Below are positions 44,969 to 56,217 of a stretch of 64,000 bases of DNA, in pieces. Origin of the DNA: Hysterangium stoloniferum. Its lineage: Eukaryota; Basidiomycota; Agaricomycetes; Hysterangiales; Hysterangiaceae. The notes beneath the pieces were generated by a model. That model saw only the letters and a program-made list of their open reading frames with translations. It was not told the origin of the DNA and made no database searches. Both the position numbers and the translations under genes were made by a program. The stretch covers positions 62,001-126,000 of the forward strand of contig WHVD01000082.1 in assembly GCA_015178975.1 (NCBI GenBank), read 5' to 3'. The first letter of the stretch is position 1. Each line of letters opens with the position of its first letter.

Positions 44969-45201
44969 GACCAGCCACTGGGCTCTAGATTGATTCTACC
45001 AGGAAGGGTGGGGTCTATCCCAGCCAGTTCCTCCAAAGAGCTGCAGCCTTTAGCCTTCTCGATTAGCAAGATTCCCTTTAAGGAACGAATCAACGACTCA
45101 CCTGAATTGACTTCCAAACCAGACAAAGGAGTGCATACTGAAAGAGTCGCACAAGCCCTACAGGATTGTACTATAGAACCAGAATCAGCTCGATTAGTAC
45201 C

Positions 45202-45844
45202 TGTAAAGGGTATGCATATATGCATACCTGGACTAAGGAATAATAACTGGATTATAGTACTTTATTATTTACCTTTTATTTTCTTTCTTTATATTCTTTC
45301 TATATTTCGAGCACACCTTGATTTTGTAGTTCGAAGCTTTGTGTATACGTATGGGCGCTCTCGGCGCCAAAAGAGACAGACAACTTTTACCCAGCAGACA
45401 CCACCTCGTAACGACTCAGACGTCGAATAGCGAGAGGTGTCAAGGGTAGTATCTCAGCTACCATAAGGGTAGCATTCTCTAGTCTACTAATAGCCTTTTG
45501 GACTCGAACCGCTAAGGTCGAGTTCCGCTTTCAAGACTTTGCGCTCGTCGACACTGTAGTCGACTCGCGCTACTATTACTCTATCCTAGATACTCAGTCT
45601 TTAGCTGAGTATCTTACTTATTTCTAGCTACTAGTTGTACCGTAAAAGGTCAACTCATTATCTTACTGTTCTAAGCCGTCACGAGCAACTATACAGTTGC
45701 TCTTGAGGCGTGCAGTGCGTTCTTATACTAGTACTAACAGTCTAGTAGTCTATAGTATTGTACTGACGGTCAATACTCTCTAATAGTAGTTGAATAAACA
45801 CTATTCTTCGTATATTGAGCAGTCAGAATCCACCACTCTTCACA
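45202..45844 (+). repeat. Solo LTR, 643 bp (TSD GTACC)
   Basis: Starts TGTAAAGGGTATGC and ends CCACTCTTCACA with GTACC on both sides (45197-45201, 45845-45849). 3' end shared with the element C LTR. Interrupts the protease-RT linker of element C; removal restores RLVP|IYIGN. Confidence 0.93.
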
Positions 45845-45849
45845 GTACC

Positions 45850-47753
45850 AATCTACATCGGGAATCTTATTGGTGACCAATGGATAGTCGAGGGAGTCAT
45901 CTTGCAGAATGTTGATGGAAGTATACTAGCCGCTCCCACCACTGCCATCTCTAGGGAACACACTGTAATACCTCTCACTAATACCTCTCTGACACCACAA
46001 ATCATTAGGTGAGGGGAAACTGTTGGATTAATTCATGATGCGAACAAATGGGCTCAGACACCTAGATCTTCAACCAAGAAGGAATCAATGCAATCAATGA
46101 CAACCAAGATCGCTCACCTTGTAGAGAGCCTATCGAGAATAGAAGAGGAGCATGTCCTTAACCCTCAAACTTCTGGACAATTCCCAGAACGGGAACTTGT
46201 GGATGATTTCGACCCAGCAGGCCCTAAAATGTCAGAGGTTGCCACCACAGAAACATTTCATTCAGAAGACTTACATAAGTTAGTTAACTTAGGACCAGAC
46301 ATTCCTACTGACATCTCCTCTTGCTTGGAGTCGGTCTTGACTAAGAATGGTCAAGCCTTTGTAGATGGGTGTTTAGGACAAGTAGATGTTAAAGTCAGTG
46401 TCCCATTGAAAGAAGGCGTGCAACCTATTTCAATGCCAATGTTTCCAACCTCCCCAGCCAATAGGAAGGTCATTGATGAACAAATGGATACCTGGTTTCA
46501 ACAGGGAGTAATCGAACCATCAAAGAGTCCTTGGGGGGCACCAGCCTTTGTAGTCTATTGCAATGGGAAAGCACAAGTGGTGATTGACTATAGGAAGTTG
46601 AACAGCCTAACAGTTCCTGATGAATTCCCATTGCCATGTCAGTCTGAAATCATGCAAGCACTTTCAGGATCCAACATCCTATCTTCTTTTGATGCGTTAG
46701 CCGGCTTTACCCAACTCGAAATGTTAGAAGAAGACAAACCGAAGACTGCCTTCAGATTGCACTGAGGACTGTGGCAATTCAGGAGAATGCCCTTTGGACT
46801 CCATAATGGACCCTCTATATTCCAGAGAGTTAGGTAAACCATACTCACACCTTACTTATGGATATTCTGCCTAGTTTATATTGATGACATCGTGATCTTT
46901 TCTAAGACATGGGACAATCATTTAGAGCATTTAGACCAGGTCCTACAAGCCATAATTGCAGCGGGAATCACCCTCTCACCCAAAAAGTGCTACATTGGGT
47001 ATAACTTGATTCTATTACTAGGACATAAGGTGTCTAGACTCAGTTTTTTGACCCATCAAGAAAAGGTTGCTGCCATACTAGAACTAGCTACACCTACCAA
47101 GGTAGCAGATCTTCAATGTTTCCTTGGGATGGTTCTGTACTTCTCCACTTATATACCATTTTATTATTGGATGGTTGCCCCACTTTTCAACCACTTAAAG
47201 AAAGGAGTTCATTGGACTTGGGATTCCGAACATGCCAGAGCTTTTGAAGACATCAAAATTGCGCTGAGCTCTGCTCCAGTACTCAGACACCCTGTGAGTG
47301 GCATGCCTTATTGGCTATACATGGATGCTTCGGACTTCCACAGTGGGATGTTGTCTCCAACAAATACAGAAAATGATGCTCAAGGATCTAAAAGATACCA
47401 AAATCTACACCCAAGCAAGATCCACCTTCGATCAATCTCGAGACATGCCCATTTTCATCACTCGTTATAAAACCAAGGAGCCGGAATTCACTTGGACAGA
47501 TTCCTGGGCCTCAGATTTTGATGACACCAGTGTCACGGTTGAGCATGTCATCGCCTATTGGAGCCGCACACTCAAGAAAGCAGAATGTAACTACTCAGCC
47601 ACAGAACGAGAGGCATTAGCCGCTAAGGAGGGACTAGTCCATTTCCAGCCCTTTATTGAAGGAGAACATATACTTCTGATCACTGACCATGCAGTGTTAC
47701 AATGGGCCAGATCTTATGAGAACACCAATCGTCGACTGGCCACATGGGGGGTG
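45850..47753 (+). pseudogene. Element C reverse transcriptase-RNase H
   Basis: Linker PIYIGNLIGDQW, then RT: EPSKSPWGAPAFVV (about 46515), VVIDYRKLN, FPLPCQSEIM, SSFDALAGFTQLEM (about 46690), a TGA at about 46764, MPFGLHNGPSIFQ, catalytic YIDDIVIFSK (46878-46907). Thumb/RNase H: WDSEHARAFEDIK, WLYMDASDF, a frame change near 47400, then YWSRTLKKAECNYSATERE, ITDHAVLQWA and NRRLATWG (47745), where a solo LTR intervenes. Catalytic residues of RT are kept. Confidence 0.92.
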
Positions 47754-48084
47754 TGTAAGGGCAACCCTAATAGTGGGTATCACACTAGTAGAGGAAATCC
47801 AAAGATATATATAAGTAACTAAATACAAAGAACTATCTACTCACCTAGTAGAGGAAATCCAAAGAGAAAAGTCTAAGGAAACTCTACTAGGTGTGACACG
47901 TCAGCTATACAGTACGCAGCATATTTTCCCACGCCATAAGCACCCTCATACATCAGTTCAATATACCCTATAAAGAATAAGGTGCCCTGTAATGGGAAGG
48001 CAATAAAATGGAATAGACAATAGAGCATAATCTGGGGGGTACTAATCTGTGGAATATAAAGTGTGAATGACTTGTCCCCTTACA
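47754..48084 (+). repeat. Solo LTR, 331 bp (TSD GGGTG)
   Basis: Starts TGTAAGGGCAACC and ends GTCCCCTTACA; GGGTG at 47749-47753 and 48085-48089. Contains the repeated CTAGTAGAGGAAATCCAAAGA twice (read CTAGTAGAGGAAATCC). Inserted in element C RNase H/linker. Confidence 0.93.
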
Positions 48085-49790
48085 GGGTGGTATACACTGC
48101 ACACCCTGGCCTGGAAATCCTCCATTGAGCAGGATGAATACACAGCAATGTCGACCCACTGTCTAGACTCCCTCGAGTACCTGACTGCACTAGTCCTGCA
48201 AGAGACAACCTCTTACCAATCATAGCGGATTATTACAACCAGAATGACAACGAGACATTATGGGAGAACAAACCAGCGGAAAAGGCTGTCTTTCTCACTC
48301 ATCACGAGTTAGTTGAACCGATTGGAATGATGGAAGAGGTCCCCCAAATGAAATGGGATCTGCACAACCTCCCCAGAAACGATGAAATTGATGAAGCAAA
48401 CTTTACTCTCTCAAATCCCCAATTGCTTATAGAAATCAATGAGAATTATGCTAAAGAACTTCGTGGCAGATATCAGAAAGATCCCGCTTTCAGAAATCAT
48501 TATGCTGCCGATCCCATTTCCCCAAACATGTTAGCTACCCCCTTCACACTATTTCATTGGCAAGAATAAGCTATTGTTTTTTTGAGATTCAGACTGGAAA
48601 AGTCAAATCTGTGTACCTAGCAGCATGACGTCAACCATACTCAAATTGATACATGACAATCCCTTCGAAGGAGCTCATGCAGGCAGTCACAGACTCTTTC
48701 AGCTGATGAAGGACCAGTTTTTCTGGCCAAGGATGTTGCAGGACTGCATGGTGTACGCTCGCAGCTGTGACATATGCCAGAAAACTAAAGGTTGATCATT
48801 CTGCCCGACAAGGAGCTCTTCAGCCCATGGAAGTACCCTTAAGGCTGTTTGAGGTTGTCTCAATGGACCTGATTACCGGATTGCCACCTTCTGCAGAGGG
48901 TGCTTACTCCACCATCTTTGTCACTGTGGATAAACTCACACATTTGTGAGCCCACAACCTCGGATTTATCCGCAGAAGGATTCATGTGAATTTTTGTGAA
49001 TAAAGTAGCCACTCCCTTTGCCTTACCCTCAAGGATAATCTGTGATCGAGACAAGAGATGGACCTGTAGGTTCTGGAGAGAGGTCTGCAAGGTATACGGA
49101 AGCATCCTCATGGTATCCTCGTCCCATCATCCTCAAACTGATGGTCAAATGGAGAATGCCAATGCTATCATTGAGCAAATGCTCAGAGTGTACTGCGCTT
49201 CTTCGAAAGAGGAATGGTCTAAATAGACTCAGGTGGTGGCTCATACCTACAATTTGATGGTTCAGAGTTCAACAGGCTATGCACCAGCCTTTTTGCTGAT
49301 GGGATACTTACCAAGAGGAATCTCTCGTTGCCTAGGAGGGGATGACCCCATGGTTCCCAGAGAATTGTTGGATAGCCCCTTGGCTGACCAATGGATCTTA
49401 GAACTGGAGAACCATCAACAGTCAGCACAAGATTCAATTATTCGAGCACAAGAAACACAAGCTCGCAGCTACAATAAGAAAAGGAGACCGGTGGAAGATA
49501 TCTCAGAAGGAGATTATGTTCTAATCAATCCTCATTCTCTCGAGCTCATTGAAGCCAAAGGACCTGGGAGGAAAATCATACAAAGACAGATAGGACCGTT
49601 CGAAGTCTTGGAGAAGATCAATCCTCAAGTCTTTCGACTCTGCATTCCCTTGGAATATCAAATACATCCTGTGATCAACCGAGACCATCTTAAAAAATAC
49701 CATTTCTCCCCCAAGGAATTCAGATCAAGGGCACTACTCAAAAATCCTTGGGAACTAGACCATAATGACAAGGAGTACGAACATCATTGA
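48085..49790 (+). pseudogene. Element C integrase
   Basis: After the RNase H end (HPGLEILHRAG, about 48105), an N-terminal extension 48327-48569 and the zinc domain (H..H, CDICQKTK at about 48766-48790). Core: SMDLITGLPPSAEGAYSTIFV (first Asp about 48865), a TGA near 48947, IICDRDKRWTCRFWREVC (second Asp about 49040), HHPQTDGQMENAN (Glu about 49160). C-terminal part 49233-49790 with GPFEVLEKINPQ and HPVINRDHLKKYH. No chromodomain is visible. Several stops and one frame change. Confidence 0.88.
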
Positions 49791-52030
49791 TGCACTCCAC
49801 TTCACAGGACAACACAACAGGAATTCCCACCAGTTCGGGGAGTGGGACTGTCTTTACTCCTTATACTCCTCTCCCCAGGCCCCAACTCCCCAACTTCAAA
49901 AGGATCCCTTGGCCCCAAGTGACAGTTCCTCCTTCCCCACCACCTCGAACAGAGATTGTCGAGCACTTGGGGGAGGCCTCATATCCTACACGGACGGACC
50001 TTGTTCAAACAGCTGCGCCCCGGTCTGCTGACACTTGGGGGGCCCCCACAGGAAGAGCACAACCCCACCCCCTCGTAGCATATTCCCTTCCACCAAAGAG
50101 GAGGTCAGGAAAAAACAGCAGTCTGACGTGTTCTCTGCATGGGTTCAGGAGGAATTAAAAACACTCAAGAGGAAGAGAGGGGAGGAGTACTTAGAAGGAG
50201 AGCAAAAGATGGGTGCTAGGGATAATGTCCCCTCTAAGCAGGCATGGCAGGAATGGAGGAGAATGGAAGGAAGCAACAACCCTTTGGCCATTGCTCCCCC
50301 CCCCTGGGCCATAAGTGGATGGATTTCGCTGAGATGGACTGCAGCAATGGTGGCATGCCATGCATTCAGAGCATGGGGCAGAAAAGCAGGAAGGGAAAGG
50401 ATGGCATCACCTTCTATGACTGGGACAGAGTAAGGAGGATCAAACTGAAAAGCATTGCATTACAATGTAGGGATGGAGTTGAACTACCTCCCAGATGGGG
50501 CCTATTGATTTCTCATCTGACTTGGAGGACGACCAACCACACTACCCAGCCTACAATGACAAGTACCTCAGTGCTGACTGCCATGAAGGTTTTCTACTTC
50601 CTGACAATGTTCACTTCTTCACAAGTGACCCTAACCAGCAAAGAAAATTCCTGACTTCCATCAGGGTTTGGAGGGGGTATCATCCAGCAAACCCTGTGAT
50701 GCTGTCCAGCTTCACCCATATTTTTCCACCCCCATTTGTCTCTCCTGCACCCCCACTGCAGCACTTCACACCCTTTTCAGAGCTGCTGGGACATCTTGAG
50801 CCACCCACCACTGACCCACCTTCTCTCCCCCCCATACCATTACCCCTCTCCCCTCTGCAGGACCTTCCCTTATACCACCACCCTCACCTGTGCCCAAACC
50901 CCCCCCCCCCCTCCCGCCCACACCACAGACTACTCCACCGTCATCACTTGCACTACCCCAACACCATTGTTCTCTATGGTGTTGGACATGCCCCACGTTC
51001 TCCTACCAGTTCAGAGTCCCCCACCCACCTCTCCCTAGTCACTTTGCATTTCCCTTGGGAGCCCCATTCATCAACCCAAACATTATATTGATGGATGTTG
51101 ATCACCCAACCCAGGAAGTCCTTGAGGAACCCCCCCAGCCACGAAGATCTTCGAAGAACCTCCCCCAGCTATGGAAGTCTCCGAGGAGCCTCCCCCCTTA
51201 AGTGAAAAAGTGAAAGGGAAGCAGAGGACTGATGTCCAGGATGACACACCCCTCATTGACCTCACTCTGGCCAACCCTGTTTGCAGTCCTCCACTGCAAC
51301 TGCCTTCTCCCCCTTCCTCTCGGGACACAGCCGACTTGGCTCATTTCTCACAGGCAGGTTGGTTGCACGTGTCAATCAACTACCCTTCGGACATTTTTAC
51401 TGTGGGATGCACGCTAACATGACTGGGGCCAACCTTGCAGCAACCCCCTCTTAGAGGGCATATCCAGGGGTATAGCAGGTCTCTCACACTGTCAGACCGC
51501 ATGAGCACACTTTACTTACGTGTCAATGACCCTAAGGAACAGCTGCGTTTAGCGGAGGACATCGGAGCTCTCCATGTTTTGGTCTCTACGAGTGGACTCT
51601 GCTTGTGTCCTTCCTGAGCATGCACTGATTCATTTGGCTGTGGACTTGGTCGACCTGTTAGAGCATCTGCTATCGGATTCCAATGCCTCGGGAGGACTTC
51701 CCTCTGGTGGGGATGTGAGCTGTGCACCACCTCCCACTCCTGACACGCCATCACTGCACCCCCAGCTCCCTCTCATTGCCCACATTACAGCCACCTCTGC
51801 TGATCACGTTTGCACTATCATTTGAACATGCCAAAAGGCCTATGGTCGTTGGGTCTCCTCCATTCAGAGGCTGGACAGGCTGACATCTGCCAACAATGTT
51901 TTGAAGCAGGAGAAAATTGTCCTTTCCTTTCATGCCAAGCATCTCGCCTGGGGAAATGCTATCCTGCACCTCGGCGGTTCTTCACAGGATGCATGGGGAG
52001 GAGTTCCAAGCATCATTTGACACCTTCTTT
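49787..52030 (+). pseudogene. Element C third ORF region, unknown function
   Basis: Between integrase and the 3' LTR lie about 2.2 kb with coding character spread over all three frames: 49787-50158, 50035-50433, 50244-50654 (GKDGITFYDWDRVRRIKLKS), 50495-51091 (FHFFTSDPNQQRKFL-like NVHFFTSDPNQQRKFL, RVWRGYHPANPVM), a long Pro-rich stretch, 51171-51617 (LRVNDPKEQLRLAEDIGALHV) and on to about 52030. No motif known to me, no clear signal peptide or membrane segment. Position is that of env in some Gypsy elements, but nothing shows an envelope function. Confidence 0.6.
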
Positions 52031-52057
52031 GACATAGCTCTTCGACCTGGGGGGCAC

Positions 52058-52650
52058 TGTGAGAGGTACTGTGAAATATTCTCTGAAATATAGTCTGGAC
52101 AAGCCCACACTATATTTCCATTATTATTTCTATTTTCTCTCTATTTTATTATATGCATATAATTAGTTCAATGACCTATGCATTCAGTACATTGACTCTT
52201 GTGGGCACATACGTGCCAGACCTATGTATTCTAGCACCAATAGTTAGAACTCAGACACTTTTTACCCAGTAACCACAACTTGCCCAGACACCCACTTAAT
52301 GTCCTGTAAGTTGTGATTGGGGTATCGTCTCGACTGTCACAGACAGGCTTTAACTACCAGCACAATCATAGTTTCGAACTATACTAGTCGAAACTCGAAC
52401 CGTTATCTCAATCCACACAGACTATCTGTGCTACTCTGTTTATTCGACTCTCTTGTTATTTCCTTAAACACTCAAGTAGTCACTCATAATTGAACTCCAA
52501 AGTTGATTCTCTTTTATTCGTCTTAGCTATCTATTCTACTTAGGAAAGCTAATCCTCTTAACCATATTGAACTACATAGTCATTGTGTCATACCTAAATG
52601 GTTGATATTCTTCGTATATAGAACAGTTAGAACTTCCACCACTCTTCACA
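52058..52650 (+). repeat. Element C 3' LTR (593 bp)
   Basis: TGTGAGAGGTACTG ... ACTCTTCACA, preceded by a short G-rich tract (CTGGGGGGCAC). Aligns with the 5' LTR apart from a missing ~45-bp segment and point changes. Confidence 0.95.
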
Positions 52651-53035
52651 CAGCTTATAGGCTGCACCCTCATGAGATTGTCTTGTCCAATTTCAAACAG
52701 GCAGATAGGAATCCCAGGGAGTCCGGGCAGGGTTCATAGGTCGAGAGGTCGGGGAGTTGAGATAGATAGGTTGGAGGTTGAGTGGTAGATGTGTCGGAGC
52801 CCATGGGCTCTGACTAGTAAGAGCAGTGTGATTCAAAGAGGAGTTTAGAGCAGAAAATATACTAAGATTACTGGGGAGAATCCAAGCTGATTTTCTGACT
52901 GGATTGTATGTACAACATCTGCCAGACTATATAGACTGTGGAATGAATAACATATCAAATCCAGTAATAATGAAAATGAAACTAAAAAAAACATAAAATG
53001 AGATAAGTAAACACCAAACTTGGTGTTAGGAACAG

Positions 53036-53340
53036 TGTCAGGGGACAATCTTAAGTTTTCCAATTTCACTTCTGACTCTCCTTAATATAGTTTCATAAGT
53101 AAAGACTGAGGGGAACACCTTGTTGTTATCACATTTTCAAACTCAGCTGCACCTTTAGTTAGTCACCTGCTAGCTGAGGATTCCTTAGACTTTTCTCTTC
53201 GGATTTCCTCTGCTAGGTAAGTAATATTGTATTCTACATGTATGTAATTAGACAGGTATAAACTCACTTCAGATTTCCTCTGCTAGTACCCCAACTCAGT
53301 CATAGTGCGAGTTAGTGTGGTCTAGAGAGTCACCCTTACA
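53036..53340 (+). repeat. Solo LTR-A, 305 bp (TSD AACAG)
   Basis: Second copy of the LTR at 2927-3227: TGTCAGGGGACAA ... CACCCTTACA. AACAG on both sides (53031-53035, 53341-53345). The uninterrupted site is seen at about 55924 in the related solo LTR-B. Confidence 0.95.
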
Positions 53341-54134
53341 AACAGGATGGAACGGAGTGGAGTCCAAATCGTGACAGATCATAACACCATAACGGGAATG
53401 GAGTGGGAGTGGAGTCTGAATCATGACAGGTCATTTGACTATAACAGGAACAGGGCTCAGTTGGAGGGATGATGGGTTTTATGAGTGGGGTCCAGTGACT
53501 GATGTGTGGGACAGAGTCGGACATAGACAGGGACAGAGTCCAGTGGGTATTCCGGTGACTGATACATGAAGTAATGAAGTCGAATGTGGACAAGTCTGAT
53601 GTACGGAGTCTGGTGGGAATTCTGGTAAACTGACAATTGGTGCATATAGGGTGCAGGTGCATATAAGTTAGTGCCCGGAGTCTGGTGGGTTTTCCAGTCA
53701 TAACAAGAACCCATGGAAAGTCTGGGTGGCAGGTAGGACTTGGCTTCAGCTATGTGCTGCACCCTCACATGATTGTTGTGTCCAATTTCAGACAGAGTGA
53801 ATTGGAAGTCCAGGGAGTCTGGGATGAAGGAAGGCTGATAAGTCCAAAGGGGAGTTGAGACAGGAAGCCCCAAAGACTCCCAGTTGGAGGGCCCACAGGC
53901 TCTGAGGATATGCTGGGTTAAGTTTAACTGATAGAGTGTACTGGGGGATACTAAGTCAATTTTTTCATTGGATTGTGAATACAAATTTGTCTATATTATA
54001 TAGATGAGTCATAATACAATCCTGGCAGAATGGAAAAACAAATAAACAGGGAATGGGTAGGGGTAGCTGAAGTCTGGGGAAAGTCCAGGATGAAACAGGA
54101 ATATACACATGGAACATAATAAACTAACTGACAA

Positions 54135-54760
54135 TTAGGTCCCAAAGTTTATTGGGATGGATATTGCATATGGCAATGCATCCTCATCCATTGGTACAGG
54201 AACAATAGGAGGAATAGGAACATGATCTAAAGGTAAGATAGGAGGAGCAGGAATAATCTGAGGATTCTGGGAGGGTGCCTGTTGTAATGGAAGGGCAGCT
54301 GCCTGAACTTGTAAAGCAGTGACTGCTCTTCCACCAATATGAAGTGGCAATTCAGGGAGAGGTGGAGCTACATACCCCCCCTGTACCCATCTATGATTAA
54401 GAGGGGGAGGTGCAGGGATTATAGCAGCCTGAGCAAATAAGTTTTCCACTGCTCTCCTGCCCACTGCAATAGGATGCTGCTATGTTGTAGTAGTATTTGA
54501 TCTGGATCTGGATGATGATGCAACCTGTGGTCCATTCAACAATTGTGCATGTATATTAGCTACAACACTGCCAGGAGTAAGAGCAGGACCATCTATATTA
54601 CATGATGATCCAGCGACAGCAAATGGATCCTTCTGATTGATAGGCAGAGGATTGGCAGGACCATCTATATTATGTGATGATCCAGCAATAGTGAATGGAT
54701 CCTGCTGATTGATAGGCAGAGGATTGGAAGGAGAGCAAAGGAAAATGGTATAGGGGTAGA
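54135..54760 (-). pseudogene. Proline-rich ORF relic with tandem 24-residue repeat
   Basis: On the minus strand two repeated segments (PLPINQ.DPF..AGSS.NIDGPA) from a 72-bp direct duplication (54584-54655 and 54656-54727) are followed by a Ser/Thr stretch, a TAG near 54480, and a Pro/Ala-rich frame 54464-54135. No known domain. It adjoins LTR-D, so it may be the 3'-terminal ORF of that element, but this is uncertain. Confidence 0.45.
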
Positions 54761-55468
54761 AATAGCATGCTGCTGAGAAACACCATCATGTCTCAGGCAG
54801 CACTCAGTGTGTGGGGTCATTACAAAATGCTGCTGATGGTCCTGAATATGTACATTCTGCTGATTGTGTTCAGATGTAGAAGGTTCAGAAGGTAGATCCC
54901 TAAAATGGTGGATATATTAGGCATTGACTGAAGAATAGGACAGACTTACATTACTATGCAAGCTACCAATGGCCAAAAGTGAAACCTGATTTAGTCAATA
55001 CCAAGTAACCATAGAAAAGATTGTAAACATACCTTTATAAAATGCCTTCTGAATTGCATTTGAGGAACTCCAGCTATACTTAAAGTGAATCAATGTGAAC
55101 AAGGCCAAAAGAACCTAAAATGGTCAAAAATAATCAAAAAACATGCCAAAATATGAATATATCATTTAAACACTCACTTGGAATATGTCCGATGTTTCTA
55201 GTCTAGTTCAAAAGCATCAGAAAGATAAAATAGCACTTGTATCATGTCTTACCTACCTGCAATGAGTGAAAAAACCCTAAAAAGGTGAAAGAATAATAGG
55301 AAAATACAATTCACAACTCATGGATAAAGTGTGGAAGCATTTATCTTTTCTGCCATGGAAGTATTTTATGACATGTGGAAGTATTGTCACAGCCATGGGA
55401 GTATTTTTACATGCATAGGAGCATTTCTTTTCAACACCCAGAAATTACAACAGGTTGTTCAGGTAGGG
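54761..55468. other. No gene recognised
   Basis: AT-rich, with microrepeats such as ATGGAAGTATT / CATGGGAGTATTT near 55350-55420. No coding sequence or element end found. Confidence 0.4.
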
Positions 55469-56217
55469 TGTTAGGGTACATACATGGCAGGTTTCCAGAG
55501 AAACCCGCAGGATATCCGGTGGCTTCAGCTTGTACATAGGCTGCGCCCTCGTGAGATCATGTTGTCCAATTTCAGACAGGTGGACGGGAATCCCAGGGAG
55601 TCCAGGCAGGGTTCGTGGGTCGAGGGGTCGGAGGTCGGAGGTCATGGGTTGAGAGGTTGTGAGTCGAGATAGATGAGAGAGATAGATGTGTCGGAGCCCG
55701 TGGGCTCCGACTAGCGTGAGTGGTGTGATTCAAGTAGGAGTTTAGAGTGGAAAATGTATTAGATTACTGGGGGGGATCTAAGCCAATTTTCTGACTAGAT
55801 TGTATGTACAACATCTGCCAGACTATATAGACCATGGAATGAATGACATACCAAATCCAGTAATAATGAAATGAAACTAGCAAAACATAAAATGAGAATA
55901 GTAAACACCAAATTTGGTGTTAGGAATGGGACAGAATGGAGTGGAGTCCAAATTGTGACAAATCATAAACCATAACGGGAAATGGAGTGGGAGCAGAGTC
56001 CAAATCGTGACAGGTCATTTGACTAAAACAGGAATGGGGCTCTGTTAGAGGGATGACGGGTTTTCTGAGAGGGGTCCGGTGACTGATGTGTGGGACAAGG
56101 TCGGACATAGACAGGGACGGAGTCCGGTGGGTATTCCAGTGACTGAAACACAATGTAATGAAGTCGAATGTAGACAAGTCTGATGTATGGAGTCCGGCAG
56201 GAATTCCGGTCGTAACA
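55469..56217 (-). repeat. Solo LTR-B, 749 bp (TSD TAGGG)
   Basis: Plus strand TGTTAGGGTACATAC ... CCGGTCGTAACA, with TAGGG at 55464-55468 and 56218-56222. Same family as 38690-53705. A TATATAG stretch read on the minus strand (about 55830) suggests minus orientation. Confidence 0.93.

Larger units (their letters stand above)
38760..52650 (+). mobile_element. Ty3/Gypsy element C, near full length with nested insertions (TSD CAGCT)
   Basis: Both LTRs and a perfect CAGCT target duplication (38755-38759, 52651-52655) are present. Span 13,891 bp; removing one Tc1 element and three solo LTRs with their duplications leaves about 10.9 kb. Order: 5' LTR, gag, protease, RT, RNase H, integrase, a further ORF region, 3' LTR. 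Many stops and frameshifts; the LTRs differ by a ~45-bp indel and scattered transitions. Confidence 0.95.
38690..53705 (-). repeat. Solo LTR-B (TSD AGAAC), itself carrying element C and LTR-A
   Basis: Outer ends TGTTAAGGG at 38690 and CAGTCATAACA at 53705, with AGAAC directly outside both (38685-38689, 53706-53710). Without insertions it is about 0.8 kb and aligns along its length with the solo LTR at 55469-56217. It was later split by element C at CAGCT and by LTR-A at AACAG. Confidence 0.9.
38651..54120 (-). repeat. LTR-D, outermost layer of the nest
   Basis: Pieces 38651-38689 (TGTTAAGGTCAGG...) and 53711 to about 54120 join, after removal of LTR-B and one AGAAC, into a sequence matching the reverse complement of 37531-37671 (CCCATGGAA..TCTGGG, GCTTCAGCTATGTGCTGCACC). 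The far end is not fixed. Orientation taken from the TATATA-like stretch shared with LTR-B. Confidence 0.65.

Noticed and set aside
49787..52030. Retroviral-type envelope gene in element C
   Set aside because: Position fits, but no signal peptide, fusion segment or membrane anchor can be seen.
38646..54110. ACATG as target duplication of LTR-D
   Set aside because: ACATG precedes 38651 and occurs near 54107, but the sequence before the second copy does not end in CA, so the match may be chance.
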